64,000 bases of DNA. Origin: Cyanophora paradoxa (lineage: Eukaryota; Glaucocystophyceae; Cyanophorales; Cyanophoraceae). The notes beneath the pieces were generated by a model. It was not told the origin of the DNA. It was given only the letters and a program-made list of their open reading frames with translations, and made no database searches. The position numbers were made by a program, and so were the translations under genes. Where the stretch lies: NCBI GenBank assembly GCA_004431415.1, contig QPMI01000416.1, forward strand, positions 496,001 to 560,000, read 5' to 3'. This document shows positions 11,260 to 23,599 of the stretch, piece by piece. The number at the start of each line of letters is the position of its first letter. The first letter of the stretch is position 1.

Positions 11260-14085
11260 ATGACGTCGACCGACGAACCGGCCGCAGCAGTTAGCGGCAG
11301 CTCAGGCGACGACGCCGACCCCTTTGCTTGGCACACGCCGCTGACGAAGCTGCCGCCGATCGTGCATCCCGTCGTCGATGAGGCGACGCTGCCGGGCTGG
11401 CCCCAGCCCGTCGTGTTCGTTGACTTCCGGGAGGCTGCGGCCGGCCCCTCGACTTTCCGCCTCATCACTGAGTCAGCGAAGCGGTCGCGGCGATCGGAGG
11501 CGCGGGCACCGTCGTCGTCCGTCCGGGTGCGCTGCCGCTGTACACCACGCATATGCATATGCATATATTTGGCCATGCATATGGCCATGCATATGGCCAC
11601 GATCATACGCATGATCATGAGCCAGCTGCAGCGCTAGCCCGGCGCCGGCGGCCGCATATGCATATGTAAGCGCAGCTGTATGCGGCGCGCGCCCGCGCCG
11701 GCGGCTCGCCCCCGCGCGCCCCCGCCGCCGGGCCGCAGTCGCTGATAGCAGCACAGCTTATATAATTATAGCTAGCGGTCGCTGATTACGCGTGTTCACG
11801 CGCAGGGAACTACGCCGAGGAGCGGCCGCTCCGCGTGCAGTGCACTGGGGACCTCGCCATCGTCGCGGACGGCTTCGGGGTGACGCTGCTGCCCAGCAAG
11901 AAAGCCGAGCCGCTGCAGGTCAGCATGCATGTGTGCCTGCTCTGCCAGCTGCAGGCTGCCGAGGCGACTGCTGCGCTTGTGATTACGCATATATACTGAT
12001 CAAGATCATGCGCAGACGCACGCGTACGCAAAAGTTCTTGACATAGAGCACGTGAACGTCAACTGCAGCGCCTCGAACCCCCATTCTCTGCTCATCCACG
12101 GCCTCGACGTCCGGGGCACGATCCAGCTCTCCCGGAGTCCGGCTGGTGCTGTACATGTGGCGGATCGATCGCCGTTCAGGAGTGCATCCTTTCGAAGTTT
12201 GCAATCCAGAAATGCTCCATCATTGACCTGGTTCTCGAGAACTGCATCATCGATTACGATCGCGACCGACCCACCTCACACCAAGGTTCGATTTTTAAAA
12301 TCGACGATTTGTACAGCTGAAAATAGTTTAGTTTCTCCACTCATTGGCTAAATTCCCCACTCATTCTATCGCTAATATCTACATCGATATCGTTTGTCCA
12401 ACCAGTTCTGAGTTTCGAGAACACGATGAGTCACAACTGCGGTTACTATGTTATTGAGCTTCTCGATTGTCTGGCGCTGCATCGTATTCGTTTCCACCAT
12501 TTGCAAATTAAGTGCCGGACAGCCCATGTTATTTGCATCCCTGCGAGCGCTGTTCTTGCTCAAGTGCATCAGATTCATTTGATTTGTCGGCTCAACATCT
12601 CATTGATTCTTTTCACAGTTCTTTCACATTCAATTTCTTTCACAATTGGTCTTCGTGAGCTTTGAAGGCGCCACAAAAGCACAGGTTGGATTCCACCCTG
12701 CGACACGCAAGCAAGCCATAAATAACTGCGATGCAGTTCTCAGATTGTTTTTTTCAGAATGGAGGTCTACGCGTTAATTCTCTAAAGCCCAAGTACGGAT
12801 GCTTCCAATATTTCCGACTGCAGTCTGTGTTTTTATCCCGATCCAACCAGGCCTAAGGAATCTATTTACTACGCTCATAGCGTCGACTCGCCTCCATCCG
12901 GATTCGGATTGCTTGAGGTTGTGCGTTGCTACTCGGGAGCGGAGATCATCACTGAATGTGACTGGAGGCGGCAAGGGCGCCCCTGTTCCCAAAAGAACCC
13001 TTGTATATGCGTTGAATTCCGCAAGAGATTGTACACGGAGGTTCGAATTCGCCATCGCCGGTCGCCATTCGCCAATCTTTGAATGTTCATTATCAGTGCA
13101 CTCGCGACCCCGATGCGCTCTGGAGGGCCCTTGACTCGGTGCCCGTCAGGGCCGGCCCCTTCAGCAGCCTCGAACCCGAGGAGCGGGCCGCCCTCGTGCG
13201 GCGCCAGGCCGAGCGCCGCGTCCGCGCCCCGGCCCCGCGCTCGGCGGTGAGCTCGCGATCGGCCCCGCCTTTAAATTTGTTTACCTTCAACTTGCGGCTT
13301 AAGATTTTATTATTATGATTGAGCTAAGCGTGCATTTGGCCGCAGGATTTGGCGTCCCTCGAGATCGCTCGCGACATCCGGGTGCGTTTATTTCAGGGCG
13401 GAGTCTGAAATAATATCGCAACCTTGCGGGCAGCTCGGACAAGGGCTGATGTTGATTGTTCGCTCAGACGTTACGTGAAAAGGTCGCGGAGCTCGTCGAA
13501 AGCCAGAGCGCGGTACGCACGCGTCCGCGTCCGACCGTTGACGTCGGCGGTCGGCCACGGACGTCGCTGAAGTCCGGTCGCGGGCCGGGCCGCTCACTAC
13601 CCCCCTCAGACGAATTCGAATTTGGGTCGGATTCTGGAGGCGACGGGCGCAAAGGCGGCCATGGAGGAGGAGAAGGTCTCCAAGCTGGCAGCAGAGAACG
13701 AAGTGCATTCTCCCTCCCCCCTCACGCGCCTTCTTACCCTCTTCCTCGAGCTCGCCTTCTGACCTGCGGCGCGTCGGTGCGATCGCAGGCGCTCCGGGCG
13801 TCTTTGCGGCGCCTGGAGAGTGCCCGCGCACAGTCGAATTCCAGCTCGATCTCTCAGGTAGAATCTCAACCGCTGAGTCTTATAATTAATAAGTCTTATA
13901 TTGAAGCTTAAGCCTAACCCGCGGGTGCCGCACGTGCAAAGCAGAATTCAGCGGACGCTGCGGCGGCGCGCCACGTGTACAAGCTTAAGGGGGTAGCAGA
14001 GACCGCCCGCCGCACCTCTCTGCTCTCGCTGCTCGCAGCGGCTGCCGCCTTAGCCGTAGTGCTGCGGTGCACGAGCGTCAGATAA
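11260..14085 (+). CDS. Unknown coiled-coil protein with C-terminal membrane anchor
   Basis: I do not recognise the family. The start is ATG at 11,260 (MTSTDEPAAAVSGSS). Readable exons are 11,260 to about 11,470 (LPGWPQPVVFVDFREAA); 11,804-11,910 (ERPLRVQCTGDLAIVADGFG); about 12,045-12,135 (VNVNCSASNPHSLLIHGLD); 12,170-12,275 (CILSKFAIQKCSIIDLVLEN); 13,095-13,247 (DALWRALDSVP); and several short coiled-coil exons from 13,340 to 13,857 (TLREKVAELVESQSA; ALRASLRRLESARAQ). The last exon ends at TAA 14,083-14,085 with a hydrophobic stretch (LLSLLAAAAALAVVL) four residues from the C-terminus, as in tail-anchored proteins. Introns carry GCATATGC repeats. An AT-richer block at 12,290-13,090 could mean two genes instead of one. 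Confidence 0.5.
11545..11670. repeat. Intronic GCATATGC/CATGCATATGGC repeat
   Basis: Three copies of the ATGCATATGGCCA type and several GCATATGCATAT runs form self-complementary chains inside an intron of the tail-anchored protein gene. Confidence 0.6.
12290..13090. other. AT-richer block with no confident gene
   Basis: Base composition drops to near 45% GC from about 65% around it, and the palindromic chains typical of this window's introns are rare. Small open frames exist on both strands (for example 12,426-12,665 + and 12,774-13,055 -), but none shows a recognisable motif. It could be a large intron, an insertion, or the boundary between two genes. Confidence 0.5.
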
Positions 14086-14664
14086 TACATTCAGTGATCG
14101 AGAGTTCGATTTAATTATGTGAGCCTCTCGATACCAATCGAGCGTATGCGCACGTTCAACGGTTGCCTACGGATGTATCGGGTGTGGGGCACGCTATCGC
14201 TGAAGGGTCACCGGATCCCGGAGGGGTTGCAGGTTAAATTTGCCCCGCCGTGGCACGCTCTCTGCACGTGCACTCTCTGCACGTGCCCGAAGGTATAGAT
14301 ATGGACCTCAATCGATGAGTGGGTTATGTACGTATCCATTTTCAAGACGTCGACACAAGTATTAGTATCGAATTCGAGTATTATATCGAGTTCGCACGCA
14401 AGCTAGCCTCTTAACTAACTAAGTCAAGTATTATTCGAGCCGATGGCGAAGGCGGGCTCATATGCACGCAATATGATCGTATCTGAGAACAACTACGTAT
14501 ACGAGATGTTGAAAAACGCTAATACGTCGACAGGTACGTATACCTGCGCATGCACTGCATATGAATTTAAAAAGAAAACCGAGCTCTATTTCTACGAAAC
14601 GAGCTCATGATCACGGATTGTGATCATGGGCCTAAGGCGAACGTTAACGTTAACGTTGCACAGA
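14086..14664. other. Convergent intergenic spacer
   Basis: This spacer lies between the 3' ends of two convergent genes. It is AT-richer, with short inverted motifs such as a doubled CTCTGCACGTGC near 14,265 and AACGTTAACGTTAACGTT at 14,640. No gene was seen. Confidence 0.5.
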
Positions 14665-17600
14665 TTAGGCGCCGACGAGCTGCGGGGCGGCGCCCGTCTC
14701 GAGGTCCTCGATGAGGACGGCCGACGACGCCGGCGAGCTCGAAGCGGTGGAGGGCTTGGAAACGGCGGCCGCGGCCGCGGCGGCGGGGGCGACGCAGACG
14801 GTGCGCAGGTTCGAGCTCTCCGTCACGTGCACGCGCCGCCCCGCGCTCCGCCGCATGCGCACGACGACGAGGGCAGCCAGCGCGCTCACCACCATCGCTG
14901 CGCCAATTGCAAATACAAATGTCATGATCAGACAACGCCGTACTCGCATATGCATGGGCGGGGCGGGGCGCTGGGTCCCACCTCCGCCGACGGCGCCCAC
15001 GATGATGCCCACAAAACCCATCGAAGAGGACGAGTTCGAGTCGCCCGCGGCGGCGTTCGCGTTTGACGTGGCAGCCGCAACCGCGCCAGCAGAGGGGGCC
15101 GCCGCCGCGGATCCGGAGCTCGAGCTGGCAGAGGCGCCGGCGCCGGCGCCGCCGGTCGACGCCCCGGAGCTCGAGCATCCGGATCCGGAGGTCGACGCCG
15201 GGGACGCCGGGGCTGCGGATCCGCTGCTGGCAGCGGCCGCCTTCTTACCGGCGGCCGCCGAGTCGATCACGATGTCCTGGAGGGCGCGCCAGGTGACGTA
15301 GTCGCGGCCCTCGGCGGCCGCCGCCTGCAGCAGCTCCTTGGGCGCGCCGAGCGACAGGAGGGAGCGGAGGGCGGCGCGGCGCTGCTGGGGCGTGCCGGCA
15401 AGCTTCGCCGAGAACGTCATCGCAACCTGCGGCGTCGACGGCGCCGAGGTCAGAGAAATTTCTGACGCGAGCGCAAGGGAGGAGGATGGGCTGGACCTGG
15501 TAGCGGGCAGAGGAATACAGCCGCCTGTATCGGCGTTGATCAGTTACGAAATCACTTGATCTCAACACTATAGTGCGTATAAAAAGCAAATGCATCGCAC
15601 CGCTGGAGGACGAGGGTGACGAGGGTCTTCTGCTTGTCGGCCACATCGAAGTCCCAAAAGGCGGAGCCGAAGGACGCGTCGTTGCCCCCGAAGGCGGCGG
15701 GCGTGACGTCGGCGGGGGCGCCCTGAGGCATCAGCGCGAGGGGCTGGTGGGAGAGCTGCAGCGGGGCCGAGCTGACGTCCACGCCCGTCAGCTTCACCGA
15801 CAGCTGCGCAGGCAAACGGGACTCGTCATGATCGACCCGGCCGGCAGAATGCATATTTTAATTGAATATTATGATCGATATCCCAGCGCACCGCGGCGGA
15901 GTACAGAGAAGCCGAGACGGAGGCCGCGAGGTTGAACGAGATGACGTCGTTGGTGACGGTCCAGGACGCGCGCGGCGGCGACGTGACGACGACGGGCGTG
16001 TTGGCCACGATGGAGGTCAGGTTCCTCTGCGTCGTGCTGATGCGGGGCTCGCCGTTGAAGGTCACGATCGCCGTCTGGAGGACCTTGTCCACCACGATCG
16101 GGTGCACTGCGCGAAAGCCTCGTGATCAACACGACGTGCGCTCATTGAATGATTCTGGAATATCGATTTGAATCTTACCATCATAGCGGAGGTCGGTGCG
16201 GATGCCGTCGTCGCCCTGCACGTCAATGTTATAATTAATATTAATCATAACAGCGCGAGCACGTGGATCGGAATCAGAGTCCATTATTAACTAAATATCG
16301 GCAGCGTCAACGCACCACCTGGGTGAGGCGGACGTGCGCGTGGAGCTTGTACTCCGACTCCTTGAGGCCCGAGTTGGGGTCCGTGGCAAGCGTCGCGTAG
16401 CACGAGCCTGCCCGAGCGCGAGACGCCGCATCATGATCAGTTTTGCTATCGATGCTTTAATTTATATGCTTTGATGATGCTAGAAGCTTAAGTCGCGCGC
16501 CCGCAATCTTCCGAGAGCGCACCGAGGATCAGGTCGGACTCGAACAGATCCCACAGCTGGAAGACGCCCTTCATGGCATCCGTGAGCGTGAACTGCACGG
16601 GAGCGCGTGCACGTTAGGCACGAATCGAAATGGTGCGAAATTTAAGCGATCGCGAAATTAATGCATGTGGTAGCTGGGCGCGCTCGAACCTGCTTAAAGC
16701 ACTTGGATAGCCACTGGGCGTTCGCGGCGCTGTCCGCGATGGAGCCCGCCGCGTCGGCCAAGAGCCCGACTTCGACTTCGACGGGCAGGTGCCACGTCAT
16801 CGCCGGCACGTAGGCGCTGCCCGCCGCCGGCGTCGACCGCGAGACGCGGACGCGGAACGTGAGCGTGTTGTCGCTGCCCGGGACGGGCACGACTTCGGTG
16901 TCGACGTCCTCGGGCAGGAGTTTGGGAGAGGTCGCGTTGCCCGTGGCCTGGCACGTGATCGCCTGCATGTAGTCCACGCCCATCGTGTACATCGCCGGCT
17001 ACGCGAGAGGAATAAAGAGATAAGCAGGTGGCCGCATGGCTATGAAATTAAAGCGATATGACTGCACATGCGCACCATCAGGATCTTGTTAGCGACGGTA
17101 GTGACCGCGCCACGAGTGGCCGACTCGGCTGCTCGCGAATCGAAGCTGTAAGCGAATAGCGCGAAATATACATGAAGAGCATACACAGAAGCGATCACGC
17201 ACGGTTCAGGTCGACTTGGATGTCGCACTGACCCGCGAGCACGACGGTCAGGTCCGGCTCGGTGGCGCCCACGGAGGTGATGTTCGTGACGATGGAGGAG
17301 CCCGACTGCGGGTAGAGGCTGTTCAGGTCGATGGAGACCGCCGGCGCGACGAGGCCGGTGCCGTCGGCGGTCTTGTTGCCGTAGGGGCCGATCCAGAAGT
17401 ACGTGTTGTTCACGAGGAGGGTCCAGACTTGCTTGCCGGTGTGGGGCAGCGTGCGCAGGACGGGCGCGTTCGCGCGCCAGACTTCGCCGGCCCCGGCCTG
17501 AAGGTCGGTATCCACAGGCACCTTGTGGAAACGCGTGAGTGCTCGTTAACGACGATGGCGACTCGGCGAATGATTTAGTTATATGTACGTGTACATGTGC

Positions 17601-19942
17601 GAAGCAAGCGCACCACGATGCCGGAGCTCGTGAGGGCGTTCGAGAGGGAGGCGGGGCAGGCGACGAGGGTGGACTGGCCGGACTGGCTGCAGAGGCCTTC
17701 CGCGGTGCTGGTGAGGATGTCGAAGAGCCGGACAACAGTGCGAGGCGAGGTCGGAGCAGCTGCGAGGTAAAATGTAAAGGGATCGTAAGTGAATAGCTAT
17801 CTATAGTTTGAATATGGAAACACAAATTTAACTCAGACCTGCTGGGAGGGCGGCGGGGGCGCCGTAGCCCTGGCCCGCCCCGGCGCCGGCCACCGAAATC
17901 TTGAGAACCCTCTGCCCGCTTCCTTGTACCGCCATATCTTGGGCGGTGCCGACGAAGTACGCTCCGCAGGTGCCGTCCCAGAAAAGGGCGGCCTGAGCAT
18001 TGCTGATGTCCGAGCCTCCCATCGGCACGCTCGCGGAGAGCATCGAGAAGGGAACTGCGAAAACAATGAGGCCGAAATCAAGGAGGAGAAGCGGCTGTAG
18101 CTAGCGGTTAGATTGAAACTCATTATGTAATTACCAGAGGTGGGCACGCCGGTCGCGAAACCAGACAGATCGGCAGCCTCGAGCGTGATCGACCTCGAGA
18201 TTGGCATAGATGCTTTGTAGCCCCGGGCAACGAAGAGCGTGCTTCCGCAGATCCAAGCGCCTCCGCCGTAGCGAGGAGAGAGCGACCCCGTCGCAGAAAC
18301 CTGCCACGGCATATTATTATTCATATTATTCCGGCATTTTACGTATGCTCAGAAACTGGAGTCACCAGGACCCACTTGACGTTGGGGCGTGCAAGGGTCA
18401 CATCCGCATAGAACAGGGACGCAGAAATGCCGCCTGTCATGCTGTTCGTTACCTCTCCCTGGTCGTCGGGAAACAGTTCAGCTAATCGAAGTGTGGCACG
18501 GCGTCGCAGTACTATAGCTAGTGCATTAGCAATGCATCTGTATATATATGGGCTGCGCAGGCGCATGCATATGTATGCTTGCACACACCCCGAAGTAGAA
18601 CAACTTCCCATCTGCGCAATTGCGCATGCAATGTTTGCATCAGTGACATCGATATCCGATACCAAATCAAAATTCGAACGCGTCAACGCACTGAGGAGCG
18701 CAGCCTGGGCTTTGGCCGTGAGAAGGAAAGTAGACGATTCGGAGTGTTCATGAGGTATGAGGATGTCGAACGTGTTGGTGGACGGCGTGTACGATCTGCG
18801 CATACGTGCGCGCCAAAACAAACATGAACGGTGCACGGGTCAGTTTGAAGATTATGCGCGTAGACTCATATATACGCAAGAGAGCGCAGATGATATATAG
18901 GTGGCGCACACGAGTTGAGTAGTGCCTACATTCGATTGACTGGAGAAACTGGCGTCCCAAACGCGCCTGCCCCCGGCGACGAAGATCTACGCATGTCGAC
19001 GTCCACGCGTCACGATCGCAATCGATATATATCGGGGATTCGGAGGCGTCGAAATTGAATGCTATATATACATAAAGTATAGCGGTGAATTGAATGAATT
19101 TCGAACCTTGCGGGTGCCGTCGACGAAACCTTCGACGATGGCAGCCTGTTGCTGGGCCCGCTCTCTCACGGCGTTGATATCGGCGGTGCTCGAAGAGGAG
19201 GGGGGATTGAGATGCACGCATTGCGAAACCCCATCTGCGCGCGCAAAGGAGACAGTTTAATTTACGCGATTCAGCTATTTAGAGCTCCTGCGCACCCCAG
19301 AGCTCCCAGCGACTGTGCCATCCAAGTTGAGCTCCCATGTACGTATCAGGCACGCCGGAGAGTGGCAGGAGGTACTTGTAGTACTTCCCTTGATACGTGA
19401 AGCCGGGGAAGACGTGGGAGAAAGGACCCCCCTTGCACGAGCCGGTCATGGACGCTACATAAGTTGCGCTGGCGTCGCTCCAGGAAGAGTTGCCGAAGTG
19501 GAAGTCGCCCACGAAAGGGATCCCATGCGACACTGCGGGCGAAACGATGGCGAGGCGTCAGGTGCATGATATCTGTTGGCCATGCTTATATGGTGCTGGT
19601 TTGTATGCGTACGAGTACGAACGGAGGTGCCCTCGTGGATGAGAGCGCCGCCGAAGGGTTCAAGGGGGCTCCCGTTGGCGACGAACAGTACGTTGGGGTG
19701 AAATACTTCCATCGTGACGGAAGGCGCGGCCGACGCAAAGCCGAAGGTTGCGAACAGACCTGCGCAAATAAAAAGACGCGGTTCGAAGTCAGGTTTGACC
19801 GGGTCAGCGCTGGCGCGCGCGAGCGTCCGACGCCGCGATATGCCGCGGGCCGGGGCCCGCGCGTTCGAATTCGAAGCTTGCGCGCACCGACGGCGACGAA
19901 CAGCACCGCAGCAAGAGCCGCGACGTCGACACGAGTCCGCAT
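14665..19942 (-). CDS. Secreted type I membrane glycoprotein, family unknown
   Basis: This is probably a cell-surface protein. The start MRTRVDVAALAAVLFVAVGA (ATG at 19,942) is a good signal peptide. Ectodomain exons follow at about 19,750-19,640 (MEVFHPNVLFVANGSP), 19,530-19,285, 18,300-18,140, 18,045-17,835, 17,520-17,205, 16,990-16,690, 16,105-15,910, 15,830-15,600 and 15,420-14,982. They are rich in beta-strand-like sequence and N-glycosylation sequons. The stem is Ser/Gly/Ala-rich. Joining across the 84-bp intron 14,898-14,981 gives one TM helix (GFVGIIVGAVGGAMVVSALA) followed by RMRR and a short cytosolic tail ending at TAA 14,665. Many introns are AT-rich and lack the GTACCCCC signature. 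I recognise no named domain. Confidence 0.6.
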
Positions 19943-21900
19943 TTCCCCCGCAGATCGATATCCACGCGACAGCGACGGCACGGGCATCACGATTGATTTC
20001 GCGAGCACCTGCGCTGGGATCACGAGGACGGCCCCGGCCGCGGGCTCGTCAGATGCGTAATTGCATATAACTTCAAGCCTAGAGATCAAGAGAGGACGAC
20101 AGCTGCTAGGCCGGAGGGAGAGGCACCAGCTGCAGGGATTTTCGCAAAGTGGACGAACTTCCAAGTGCTTCGTCGAACCTACTGTGGCGGAATTTATAGC
20201 TGGACCAGCCTACAGCTGGCTGGACGTTGCAATTGGCTGCAGCTGCGCGCATGCAGGCTGCAGCTGCGCATGCAGTAGAACTAGCTATAGTACTTCTGGA
20301 GCCAACGAACACAAATATATTCGCGTATATATGCAGATTGCGGCCATGGCATGCACGCGCACTTCTACAAGTTCTACTAGCTCTAATGATATAGTAGTAC
20401 TAGGCCCCGAGGCTAGCCTAGTAGGTGCGAGTATAATATGTGCGCACTACGTATACGATCGCGATCGCGAGTATACCTAGTACTAGCTTTAGTATGCGCA
20501 TCGCGGCGTACGAGTGTTGGTATTGCGTGTTCAACGGTTGCGCTGATCATAAGCCTGCGCACGCATGCCGCATGCGCAGCTGCGCATCTGAGTCAGGACT
20601 CAGGAGTCAGGACTCAGGATCCGGAGTCATGATCAGGTTCAGCGGCCGTTCAGCGGTTCTATGATCATGATTCATGAATCGTCTATCATACTAGTAGTAT
20701 CCATGATCATGAGACGTATGTTTAAAACTATCTATAAGGTGCGTTGCCGTTCGAAATGGTATATTTTGAACTATATTCTCTGAGAATCTGGTTTTTTTTC
20801 GGCAAGTTCCGTGCCATCGCTTTTTTCCGGCAATTCGCAAGCTCCAGATTTAGCCTCCGAGTCGCCTCCGATCGTTTTTCGAAACGGTCAATTGCAAACT
20901 CGAACTCGCGAATTGAGGAACCGTTAAGCTCGACCCTGCTGACAGGCTGCTGTCACTGCCTGTCACTGGGCTGTCACAGGCTCACAGCCTGTCAGGCGCC
21001 GGCGCCGCCGGCTGATGAGTGTTCAGTGCACGTGTTCACTTTTCGAGCACCTCGAAATTGGCTCGAATCGCGAACACAGTCGGAACACTGCGAAGCCTTG
21101 AAGGCTAAAGTTGAAGCCTAAATCCATCATTTAGTACTAGTCTCTCGTGTAGGCTCATATGCATGTAGGCTGATGATGTAGCTAGCTGTACCGGGTAGTA
21201 GCCAGTCTATGGCCCGGCGGCCAGTGCTTGGCCAGTTCAGGGCCTTCAGGCTTCAGGCCCAGTTGGCGCCGAACTTGGCGGCGACTTGCAATTTGCAAAT
21301 TGCAATTGGCGCCGCTTGGCGGGTTCGACGGACCGACGAGTCCGACGGTCGGCGACGACGGTTCGCCCGCCGCCCGCGGCCGCTTCGCCCCCGAATCGCC
21401 GGTTCAACGGTAACGGTTCGCCGCGCACCAGGACACCTGCATATACCTGCATATATAGTCATTTTCGAACCTTGTTTTTATGCGAGTGGCTTTTGTCAGC
21501 TTTTTCCGTCACGCCGCGGGGTCACGGCGTCCGCGTCACATGTGTCATCACATGAAAAAAAGTCTCCACAGACTCTGAGACCACAGTCTACCAGATCTAG
21601 ACTACTGAGTCGTACTGACTCAAGTGAGACCACAGTCTGGTCCACAGACTACCAGTACTAGTACAGTACAGTGTACTTAGTAGCTCTTAGTAGCCATAGA
21701 CTACAGTACCGTGTACTTAAACATCGACGCGGATTCGTCAATGTTACGGGTATCTGTTACCGTACTACGTATACAGTACCAAGGGGCTGTGAAAAGCTAC
21801 GGTACTTAAACTTAGAGCCCAAACCGCTCCGGAGTCCGGATTCGGAATCCGGAAGTGGTTCTCAGTCTGAATCTCAGAGTCTAGATCTAGATCTTAAGCC
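19943..21900. other. Gene-poor stretch of palindromic repeats
   Basis: No convincing gene was found. The sequence holds dense short inverted repeats: GCAGCTGCGCATGCAG at about 20,240-20,275, GAGTCAGGACTCAGGAGTC near 20,590, nested CTGTCAC/GTGACAG types at 20,940-20,995, and TTGCAATTTGCAAATTGCAA at about 21,287. A 125-codon frame at 20,744-21,121 (+) has no recognisable motif and is probably chance. Confidence 0.5.
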
Positions 21901-21923
21901 TAGTAAGGCGGACTGTGCCGCAG

Positions 21924-22520
21924 TCACGTGCACCGCGCGCGTGCGCGCGTGCGGTTCACGCGGTTCACGGACTCCCGGAGTCCGGGATCCGGAGAGCGGG
22001 GTTCGCGATCGACGATCGCGAGTCCCCGACAGGGCCCGACTCCTCCGAGGCTCGTCCGGCCGCGGCCGCGGCCCGGGCGGCCGTCGCCGGCCCCTCCCTC
22101 CAGATCGCATGCGCAGAGCCTCGCACTGCCGCAATGCCTCGCAGGCCGGCTGTTGCAAGTTGCAACTTGGCAAATTGCGCCCCGGCCGCAGCTTAATTAA
22201 GCTTGCAGGCTGAAGTTGCATGCGCAGCCGCATACCGGGCGCAGATCCGATGCCATGATGATCTGAAGCTCGCAATTGCAACAAGCTTCAGCGTGCAACA
22301 ACCACGAAGCTTACCGCCAGCGGCTATTAATTAATATATTCGGAAGGGGATCCGGATTCCGGAGGCAGACGCGTCGGCCGCGAGTTTCGCGGCGCGGGAT
22401 TCGAACCTTCGTTCGCGTGCTGGAGAGCCTGGCCATGGCCCGCGGCCGTCCGCGCGGATGGAGAAGCTGACAGAGCGCGCAGCCCCGCGCGACTTCGCCT
22501 CGCGATCCGGATCCTCGATG
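21924..22520 (+). pseudogene. Decayed copy of the 3' end of the 36.8-42.7 kb gene
   Basis: Two blocks match the last exon region of the large gene to the right. 21,924-22,110 resembles 42,236-42,330, and 22,345-22,490 resembles 42,460-42,612 (the stretch encoding EADASAASFAAR, LRVLESL and RMEKLTER). The copy has extra bases and substitutions that break the frame: for example 22 bases at 21,970-21,991 and about 13 bases near 22,350. Several insertions are self-complementary. It is probably not functional. Confidence 0.75.
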
Positions 22521-23372
22521 TTGATGAAGGTACGCGCTCCTCCTGGCCGGCCGCTCGCCGGTGCCCGATCCCCGCCGGCGCCGAGGCCCGCGGCCGCTCG
22601 CCTTATTAAGTCACTGACTCGCGGCCCCAGATCTCGCAAGCTTGGCGGGCCTGGCGCGGTGCGGGCCACTAGTACTGGCGGTGCAAGCTCAGCAACACTG
22701 GCGGCGCAAGCTTCGATGTGGATGCGCATTGCAATTGGCGACCGCCGCCCTCCAGCGTTCCCTCCCTCCCCCCTCTCTGCGCATGCATGTGTGTACGCAA
22801 TGCTGTCTAATGCAAGCGATCTGATTGCTACATGTATGGCGGGATCCGGAGCGGGGGCGGGCGGGGGCGGGCGGGGGCGGTAGGGGAGCGGGGCCCGCGG
22901 CCGGCAGCCCCCGACCTAATCATGAATTGCAATCTAACTGAAGACCTAATTGCAACAAGATCGCAATTTGGTCCTTATGCCCATTTCATTGTCGGAATCA
23001 AGCGTGGGCCCCGGGGCGGATCAAATATATTAGGTCTCATGATCAGTTCAGTCGTAATTTGATCTCGAGGGCCTCCGTCCAGTCGCCCGAGGAGTCAGTT
23101 CGGGCTCGCTCGAGGCCTTCAGTGCACCAGCCTCCAGGGCTAGACCAATTGCAAAAGCTAAACCAGTTCACGTTCTCGAGGCCAAGTCAAGTCAAATCAT
23201 TATATAATTAACGTAGTTAGACAAGCCCTTGAAGGCTCTTAGACAAACTTTTTTAAGCCATGGTCAAGGTTCGGTTAGTTAGACAAGGTTCGCTCTAGAT
23301 CTAGATCTCTACGAGCCAGCTATAAGCCAGCTATATATATAGATGGAGCCGCGGGCCGGGGGGCGCCCGCTT
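22521..23372. other. Intergenic; partial similarity to 44.7 kb
   Basis: No gene was seen. The phrase TCAAGGTTCGGTTAG at 23,264-23,280 recurs with one change at 44,760, so the duplicated segment that continues to the right may begin before 23,374. A G-rich GCGGGCGGGGGCGG run lies at about 22,850-22,880. Confidence 0.45.
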
Positions 23373-23373
23373 C

Positions 23374-23570
23374 CTACATGTCGTCCGGCGGCGGCCGCTC
23401 GTCGGCCTGGGCAGCCCGTGAGCGCGCACGCCCCACCTCCTCCTCAGACAGCGCGCCCCGCCCCGCCTGCAAAGAGGCGCCGGGCCAGGAATCTCCTCTC
23501 CTCTAGATCTTCAGGAAGGTTCAAAACTAAAGGGCAGGCGAAACGCGACGAACGAAATCGTGGCGGTACC
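23374..23570 (-). pseudogene. Copy of the last exon of the KRE9-like surface-protein gene
   Basis: On the minus strand 23,470-23,374 encodes GRGALSEEEVGRARSRAAQA followed by DERPPPDDM and a TAG stop. This is nearly identical to the true C-terminus at 44,920-44,826, which reads SRVAQADERPPLDNL. Similarity continues upstream to about 23,560 (GGACAGGCGAAACGC-type sequence at 45,105). The frame of this exon is still open, but no upstream exons accompany it. Confidence 0.75.
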
Positions 23571-23599
23571 CTCGGAGAGTGTCGACGTCGGAAGGGGGT

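Noticed and set aside
12372-12665. Small frames on both strands in the AT-richer block
   Set aside because: Neither has a motif or credible splice context; the translations overlap on opposite strands, so at most one could be real.
20744-21121. 125-codon plus-strand frame with a hydrophobic N-terminus
   Set aside because: Lies in a palindrome-rich intergenic stretch, lacks recognisable motifs, and has no splice-linked partner.
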